Source: Phycisphaerae bacterium (GTDB lineage: Bacteria > Planctomycetota > Phycisphaerae > Phycisphaerales > UBA1924). From it: a stretch of 44,946 nucleotides of DNA. Below the pieces are notes generated by a model. The model worked only from the letters and a program-made list of their open reading frames with translations. It did not search any database and was not told the DNA's origin. The stretch is from positions 1 through 44,946 of the forward strand of contig JAUHXM010000015.1 in the NCBI GenBank assembly GCA_030426605.1. Direction: 5' to 3'. This document shows, one piece after another, positions 40,269-44,946 of this stretch. A program made the translations under genes and the position numbers. Numbering within the stretch: the stretch's first letter is position 1; every line of letters starts with the position of its first letter.

Positions 40269-41576
40269 ATGACCGCTGTTGGCAACAACGCCACCCCGCC
40301 GGCCCCCGCGATCGCCCCGGGCGCCCACGATCGCGACCCCCGCGCGATCGCTGAACGCCTCGTCGAACGCTTCGGCGCGACAGGGACGGACCCGCGGCTC
40401 GCCGCGATCGTCCCGGGGTTCGACGGGCCGTTCTTCCAGGCCGGGCTCGCGGGATACTCCGAAGCGCCGATGCGCCTCATTGCCCGCCGCCACGGGTGCC
40501 CCGTCTGCGTCACCGAGGCCCTGCTGGACCGGACGCTGCTCGCCGGCGGCCGCGGGTTCGCCAAGGCGGACCTCGGTGACATCGCCGACAACGTGCCCGG
40601 CGCCGCCGACGACCACCCGCTGATCGGGCAGATCATGGGCTCGGACCCCGCCGAGATGGCGGCGGCGGCGGTCAAGATGGTCGAGCAAGGCCGCCGCGGC
40701 GAGCGGGCCTACCGCGACGAGGCCTATCACGGCGAGAACCCCGACTGGTTCCGCGAGCGCAAGAACGGGTACGTCCCGCCCGAGGACGCGCCCGACCCCC
40801 CGCCCACGCGGACGTTCGCGTCGATCGACGTGAACCTGGCCTGCCCCGTCAAGAAGATCGCGAAGAAAGCGCGAGGCGGGCACTGGCTCGCCGAGCCCGA
40901 CGGCGCCATCGCCATCCTCGCCGCCGTCCGCGACGCCCTGCCGGCGGACGTCCCCATCACCGTCAAGATGCGCCGATCGTTCGACGACACCGCCGAGATG
41001 CAGGAGAACTTCCTGCGCATCTTCGACGCCGCATACGACCTCGGGTGCGCCTGGGTCTGCGTGCACGGGCGGACCGTCGAGCAAAAATACGTCGGCCCGA
41101 GCAAATGGGACCCGATCCGCGACCTGGTCGAGCGCCGCCCGGACGTCCCGGTGCTCGGGTCGGGCGACGTGTGGACCGCCGCCGACATCTTCCGGATGAT
41201 CGACTACACGGGCGTGAGCGCCGTGTCCGTCGCGCGCGGGTGCATCGGCAACCCCTGGATCTTCCGCGAAGCGCGCGACCTGCTCGCAGGGCGCGAGCCC
41301 TCGCCGCCCACGCTCGCCGAGCAGCGGGCGGTGCTCGAGGCGCACTTCGAGCTCATGCTCGCCGACAACGAGCGCCGCATGCGGGGTCGGACCGCCCAAG
41401 AGAAGCACGAGCGGGCCGAGGGGCTGACCGGCCGCATGATGCGGAAGTTCGGCGTCCGCTTCGCCGCCCACCACCCCGAGCCGGACGCGGTGAAGCGGGC
41501 GTTCACGAAAGTTGAGACACTTGATGGGTGGCGGGAAGTGCTCGCCGAGCACTACCCGGTTGGGATGCCTTCATGA
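40269..41576 (+). CDS. tRNA-dihydrouridine synthase family protein
   Basis: An FMN-dependent enzyme of 435 aa that reduces uridine in tRNA to dihydrouridine. The TIM barrel has the QAGLAGYSEAPMRLI opening, IMGSDPAEMA, and DVNLACPVKKIAKKARGG with the catalytic Cys. Then come ITVKMRRSFD, VCVHGRTVEQKYVGPSKW and VARGCIGNPWIF, the phosphate-binding end. The helical C-terminal tail has RMMRKFGVRFAAHHPE. It is longer than the typical 330 aa: an N-terminal extension of about 40 residues, and about 45 extra residues (YHGENPDWFRERKNGYVPPED) between IMGSDPAEMA and the catalytic strand. ATGA overlap with the DinB-like gene suggests coupling. Confidence 0.92.
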   Translation: MTAVGNNATPPAPAIAPGAHDRDPRAIAERLVERFGATGTDPRLAAIVPGFDGPFFQAGLAGYSEAPMRLIARRHGCPVCVTEALLDRTLLAGGRGFAKADLGDIADNVPGAADDHPLIGQIMGSDPAEMAAAAVKMVEQGRRGERAYRDEAYHGENPDWFRERKNGYVPPEDAPDPPPTRTFASIDVNLACPVKKIAKKARGGHWLAEPDGAIAILAAVRDALPADVPITVKMRRSFDDTAEMQENFLRIFDAAYDLGCAWVCVHGRTVEQKYVGPSKWDPIRDLVERRPDVPVLGSGDVWTAADIFRMIDYTGVSAVSVARGCIGNPWIFREARDLLAGREPSPPTLAEQRAVLEAHFELMLADNERRMRGRTAQEKHERAEGLTGRMMRKFGVRFAAHHPEPDAVKRAFTKVETLDGWREVLAEHYPVGMPS

Positions 41577-42139
41577 CGAACCACACCTACTCCACCCCGC
41601 CCCCCGCCGACCTCATCCCGGCGATCAAAGCCGTCTTCGAGCGTCAGAAGGCCTTCGGCGAGCACGCCTTCGAGCAGCTCACCGACGAGCAGTTCTTCCA
41701 CGCGCCGGGGGACGGGCTCAACTCGGTCGCCGTCATCGCCCAGCACGTCGCGGGCAACCTCCACTCGCGGTTCACCGACTTCCTCACCACCGACGGCGAG
41801 AAACCATGGCGCGACCGCGACAGCGAGTTCCAATCCCCCGAACCCTCCGGCGACGCCCGGGCCGAGATCCTCACGAAGTGGGTCACCGGGTGGCACAAGC
41901 TCTTCGCGACGCTCGACGGGCTCACGCCCGAGGACCTGACGCGCGAGGTCGCCATCCGGGGCGTACCCCACGCCGTGCACGCGGCGTTGCTGCGCCAGGT
42001 GGACCACTACGCGTTCCACGTCGGGCAGATGAACGTGATCGCCCGCCTGCAGGTGGGGTCAGCGACGTGGGCGTGGTTCACCCTCCCCCCGGGCGGGACG
42101 GCGGATTTCAACGCTTCCCTCGGGCACGGCTCTGGGTAG
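41573..42139 (+). CDS. DinB-like (DUF1572) protein
   Basis: A protein of 188 aa with the four-helix DinB fold, which usually binds a divalent metal through three His and can serve as a thiol-dependent transferase. IAQHVAGNLHSRFTD carries the first His and QVDHYAFHVGQMNVIARL the other two, in the DUF1572 spacing. No signal peptide. It overlaps the dus stop by four bases (ATGA), so it is probably co-translated. The biological reaction is not known for this branch. Confidence 0.85.
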   Translation: MTNHTYSTPPPADLIPAIKAVFERQKAFGEHAFEQLTDEQFFHAPGDGLNSVAVIAQHVAGNLHSRFTDFLTTDGEKPWRDRDSEFQSPEPSGDARAEILTKWVTGWHKLFATLDGLTPEDLTREVAIRGVPHAVHAALLRQVDHYAFHVGQMNVIARLQVGSATWAWFTLPPGGTADFNASLGHGSG

Positions 42140-42142
42140 ACT
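42137..42142 (+). promoter_or_regulatory. -10 hexamer TAGACT, probable leaderless promoter
   Basis: TAGACT overlaps the DinB-like stop and ends 6 bases before ATG 42149; no Shine-Dalgarno. Confidence 0.5.
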
Positions 42143-42148
42143 GGCGCG

Positions 42149-42337
42149 ATGAGCCTGCCCGTGCTGATCATCCTCATCGTCGTAGGCGTTGCCCTGCTCG
42201 TTGGTTTCGCGACGCTCATGGTCGCGGTGATGTCCTCCAAGAAGAGCACGGGCCACCACGGCCCTCGATCCGGGCACGCCGACAAGCGCCCGGGCAGGAA
42301 CGCCGGCAAGCGCTCCAGCAAGCGCCGCAGGCACTGA
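42149..42337 (+). CDS. Small single-pass membrane protein with basic tail
   Basis: A 62-aa protein. One transmembrane helix (LPVLIILIVVGVALLVGFATLMVAVM) is followed by a tail of Lys, Arg and His residues (SSKKSTGHHGPRSGHADKRPG, then SKRRRH). No family name. The -10 hexamer spaced 6 bases before ATG and the lack of overlap with other genes support it as real. The basic tail would be in the cytoplasm by the positive-inside rule. Confidence 0.6.
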   Translation: MSLPVLIILIVVGVALLVGFATLMVAVMSSKKSTGHHGPRSGHADKRPGRNAGKRSSKRRRH

Positions 42338-42341
42338 CGCG

Positions 42342-42347
42342 TACCAT
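42342..42347 (+). promoter_or_regulatory. -10 hexamer TACCAT, probable leaderless promoter (sulfotransferase)
   Basis: TACCAT ends 6 bases before ATG 42354, in a 16-base intergenic gap. Confidence 0.6.
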
Positions 42348-42353
42348 CGCCCG

Positions 42354-43181
42354 ATGCCCCCCGGTTCCCCGCAGATCGTCTGGCTCGCGTCGTACCCGCG
42401 CTCGGGCAACACGTGGGTCCGCACGCTGCTGCACGCCTACGCGCACGGCGAGGTCGCCGACACCACCGCCGTCGCGCGCACGATCGCGGACCTCCACATC
42501 CCCGAGCACGGCGGGCGCCCAACCCCCTACGCCAACTCGGGCAAGACCCTCATCAAGACCCACTACCCATGGTCGGCGAACCACCCCTATGCGCCCGCCA
42601 CGGTGGGCGCGATCGTGCTCGTCCGCCACCCGCGGGACGTGCTGCTGTCGAGTCTCAACTTCCACCGCGTCGTCGGGTCGCGGGTCGCGGGCAGCGCGGC
42701 CGCCGCGAAGACTGCGTTCGACGACGCCGATTACGTCCGCGCGTTCATCGCCAAGGGCGGCGACCCCGGCTATGACCACGCCGGCTACGGCACGTGGGAA
42801 CGCAATCTGCGCTCGTGGACCGATTCGTTCGACCACCCCAGGCTCATCGTGAAGTATCACGAGCTCCGCGCGGACCCATTGCCAGGACTCGCGTCGATCC
42901 TTGAGTTTCTGGGCGAACCCCTGGAGACCGAGCGCGCCGAGCGGGCGATCGCCGCGGCGAGCTTCGATTCGATGCGCGCCCTCGAGGTGCGCGAGAAGTC
43001 CAGGACCGGCGACAAGAACCCGTTCTTCGGGGGGTCCGGCACGACCCTCAAGAAGGGGCACCGGTTCATGCATCAGGGGCGTGTGAACGCGTCGCTCGAG
43101 GGCATCGTCCCGGGGGCGGACGCGAAGCTCGACGCCGCGTTCGCGCGCGCGATCGAGGACTTCGGGCTCGCGATGCCTTAG
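42354..43181 (+). CDS. Sulfotransferase domain protein
   Basis: A PAPS-dependent sulfotransferase of 275 aa. The 5'-phosphosulfate loop is WLASYPRSGNTWVRTLL at about residues 10-26. The 3'-phosphate site is VLVRHPRDVLLSSLNFHR at about residues 85-102. LIVKYHELRADP and the C-terminal RTGDKNPFFGGSG complete the pattern of the Sulfotransfer_1 family. The acceptor may be a glycan, lipid or small alcohol; no cluster context helps. It overlaps the convergent 7TM-HD gene by four bases. Confidence 0.88.
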   Translation: MPPGSPQIVWLASYPRSGNTWVRTLLHAYAHGEVADTTAVARTIADLHIPEHGGRPTPYANSGKTLIKTHYPWSANHPYAPATVGAIVLVRHPRDVLLSSLNFHRVVGSRVAGSAAAAKTAFDDADYVRAFIAKGGDPGYDHAGYGTWERNLRSWTDSFDHPRLIVKYHELRADPLPGLASILEFLGEPLETERAERAIAAASFDSMRALEVREKSRTGDKNPFFGGSGTTLKKGHRFMHQGRVNASLEGIVPGADAKLDAAFARAIEDFGLAMP

Positions 43182-44946
43182 GCGGTCTTCTCGGACGGCG
43201 CGTCCGGCTCGGGCTTCGCCTCGGGCTTGGGCTTCTTCTCGCCCGTGTACGAGATCCGCCCGTGGTAGATGCTCGCGACGGTCTTCGAGATCGAGTCGCA
43301 GATCGTCCGAACCTCGGCGAGCGTCAGGTCGCACTCGTCGAACTGCCCGTCCATCAGACGCTGCTGCGCGAGCTGGCGTACGAGCGCCTCGATGCGCGCG
43401 GGCGTCGGCTCGGGCAGCGTCCGCGTGGCGCTCTCCACCGCATCGGAGAGCATCGTGATCGCGACTTCCTTCGTCCGCGGGCGTGGGCCCGGGTAGCGGT
43501 AGTCCACCTCGTCGGGCAGGCGCTCGTCGTCCGCCGCGGGCGCACCCGCCTCGCCCTCGGGCTTGGCCTTCTCCTTGGCGCGCCGGTAGAAGAACTCGAC
43601 GAGCGTCGTCCCGTGGTGCGCCTCGATGAAGTGCACGATCTGAGGCGGCAGCCCGTGCTCGCGCGCCATCTCCACGCCGTCCTTGACGTGACCGATGATC
43701 ACGAGCAGGCTCATCGCGGGCGACAGCTTGTCGTGCCGGTTCTCGCCGCCGCGCTGGTTCTCCACGAAGTACTCGGGCTTGGTGATCTTCCCGATGTCGT
43801 GATACAGGCACCCGACGTACGTCAGCAACGAGTCCGCCCCGATCGACTCGGCGGCCGATTCCGCGATCGACGCGACGTTCAGCGAGTGGTTGTACGTCCC
43901 CGGGGCTCGCTGCTGCATCTCGCGCAGGAGCGGTTGCTTGGGGTCGCGCAGCTCGATGAGCGTCATGCCCGTCGTGATGTCGAACGCGCGCTCGATGAAG
44001 GGCAGGGCGAACATCGTGACGCCGCCGACCGTGAGCCCCGCGAGCGCCCCGAGCGCGCCCTCCGCGAACGTCTGCCGCCACGCCGCGCCCGCGGAGAGCT
44101 CTGTGATCGGGCGGTCGATCAGCCCTGCGAGCATCGACCCCAGCCCGAGCATGAGCGCGGTCATGATGGACATCCGGATGATCTCGCGCCGGTCTCGGAC
44201 CTCCGCGAGCGCCCCGATCGCCGTCGCCAGCCCGAGCAGGCAGACCGCGAGCACGCCGATCGGGCGGTCCGTCGCGAGGCACGCCATCACGGCGCACACG
44301 CCGGCGATCGCGCCCGCCGTCACCCGGTCGTAGGCGACACGCATCAGCACCGCGACGAGCGTGACGAACCCCGGCACCACGAACATCACGAGGCGCGGGT
44401 CCATCACGCTCAGCGCCGCGCCCAGCGTCACCGCCCCGCCCACGAGCAGGGCGATCCAGGACATCCGGGCCGTCCGGTGCACCACCCGCGGGCACATCGA
44501 CCCGAGATAGCCGCCCAGCAGCGCCGTCAGCCCGAGCATCGTCAGGAAGAGCGCCACACGCCCCGTCCAGAGGCGGAGCGTGCCCGCCTGGTCGTGAAAC
44601 TCTGAGAGCTCGCGGTTAAACAGATCGAGCTGCGACCCGTTGAGCACGTCGCCCCGGGTGAAGATCGTCTGGCCCACGGCGTACTCGCGCCGCACCGGGC
44701 GGACACTCTCAGCCGCCCGCACGCGCGCGGCCTCGGTCGCCTCGGGGTCGAACGTGTACGTCGCGCGCGGCGATTGCAGCACGCGGTGCACCACGATCTC
44801 ACGCAGCGGCTCGTCGAACCGCACGTCGTCACGCACGATCTCACGCAGCTGCGCCTCGAGCTGGGCGGCGTCGTCGATGTTGATCGACGCCTCGCGTGCC
44901 ACGAGGCGCGGCCCTCCCGCGTCCCGCAGCTCGATCCGCCCGTTCA
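43178..44946 (-). CDS. 7TM-HD (PgpH/YqfF-type) phosphodiesterase, 5' truncated
   Basis: The gene runs off the window at its 5' end; about 589 residues are present. The frame is open to the last bases (upstream residues NGRIELRDAGGPRLVAREA), so GTG 44902 need not be the start. Present in order: part of the extracellular 7TMR-HDED domain with EYAVGQTIFTRGDVLNGSQLDLFN; a set of membrane helices (about residues 120-290); and a cytoplasmic HD domain with YNHSLNVASIAESAAESIGA, CLYHDIGKITKPEYF and FIEAHHGTTLVEFFY. Relatives such as PgpH degrade cyclic di-AMP. A Lys/Pro-rich C-terminal tail (EKKPKPEAKPEPDAP) is visible. Shares its last four bases with the sulfotransferase. Confidence 0.9.
   Translation of the reverse strand, partial: NGRIELRDAGGPRLVAREASINIDDAAQLEAQLREIVRDDVRFDEPLREIVVHRVLQSPRATYTFDPEATEAARVRAAESVRPVRREYAVGQTIFTRGDVLNGSQLDLFNRELSEFHDQAGTLRLWTGRVALFLTMLGLTALLGGYLGSMCPRVVHRTARMSWIALLVGGAVTLGAALSVMDPRLVMFVVPGFVTLVAVLMRVAYDRVTAGAIAGVCAVMACLATDRPIGVLAVCLLGLATAIGALAEVRDRREIIRMSIMTALMLGLGSMLAGLIDRPITELSAGAAWRQTFAEGALGALAGLTVGGVTMFALPFIERAFDITTGMTLIELRDPKQPLLREMQQRAPGTYNHSLNVASIAESAAESIGADSLLTYVGCLYHDIGKITKPEYFVENQRGGENRHDKLSPAMSLLVIIGHVKDGVEMAREHGLPPQIVHFIEAHHGTTLVEFFYRRAKEKAKPEGEAGAPAADDERLPDEVDYRYPGPRPRTKEVAITMLSDAVESATRTLPEPTPARIEALVRQLAQQRLMDGQFDECDLTLAEVRTICDSISKTVASIYHGRISYTGEKKPKPEAKPEPDAPSEKTA

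Overview
The window is a very GC-rich (about 70%) stretch of bacterial chromosome. It most likely comes from a planctomycete of the class Phycisphaerae. The signs are PEP-CTERM-like C-terminal sorting tails (VPAPATAGLLGLGGL followed by an Arg cluster), two secreted proteins ending in a two-repeat dockerin-like domain closed by a Gly-Cys pair, membrane proteins with a CxxCGYD zinc ribbon, a Gfo/Idh/MocA oxidoreductase with a signal peptide, and GspG-like pseudopilins outside any secretion operon. No rRNA, tRNA, CRISPR array, prophage or transposase gene was recognised.

Layout. 1-6.0 kb: the tail of a PEP-CTERM protein, a CCA-adding/poly(A) polymerase family enzyme, an M3 oligoendopeptidase, a small low-GC exported protein and the ribosome-assembly GTPase RsgA. 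Two composite palindromic repeats lie here, and two palindromic pieces sit inside the rsgA reading frame. 6.0-10.3 kb: a zinc-ribbon membrane protein, divergent from an alpha-amylase family / PLP decarboxylase / lipoprotein cluster. 10.3-12.4 kb: a LuxR-type regulator divergent from an unrecognised protein. 12.5-20.1 kb: rsmD, a UvrD-like helicase-nuclease, a secreted M16-fold protein that has lost its zinc ligands, and a lone atpG facing them. 20.3-27.9 kb: an envelope/secretome block (CHRD protein, dockerin-tagged endonuclease I, SpoIIE-type phosphatase, PhnP-like metallo-beta-lactamase, dockerin-tagged protein, a Trp/Asn/Phe/Gly-rich protein and a PEP-CTERM-like protein). 27.9-33.7 kb: gpsA, a P1B-type ATPase with an altered metal site, two small exported or membrane proteins, a repeat-bearing gap and mgtE. 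33.8-40.2 kb: the secreted oxidoreductase, two tandem pseudopilins, a short operon (68-aa protein, 87-aa protein, SDR-DUF2867 fusion), a PIG-L deacetylase, a low-GC unknown and a lipoprotein. 40.3-44.9 kb: a tRNA-dihydrouridine synthase, a DinB-like protein, a small membrane protein, a sulfotransferase and a truncated 7TM-HD phosphodiesterase.

Genes of one strand tend to abut or overlap by 4-11 bases, and several convergent pairs overlap at their 3' ends. Two start classes stand out. Many housekeeping genes have a TAnnnT -10 hexamer only 4-8 bases before the start codon and no Shine-Dalgarno, which points to leaderless mRNAs. Many exported-protein genes instead have a clear AGGAGG-like site. 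The observations most worth following are the in-frame palindromic elements in rsgA, the leaderless pattern, the low-complexity W/N/F/G protein and the small operon at 36.0-38.0 kb.
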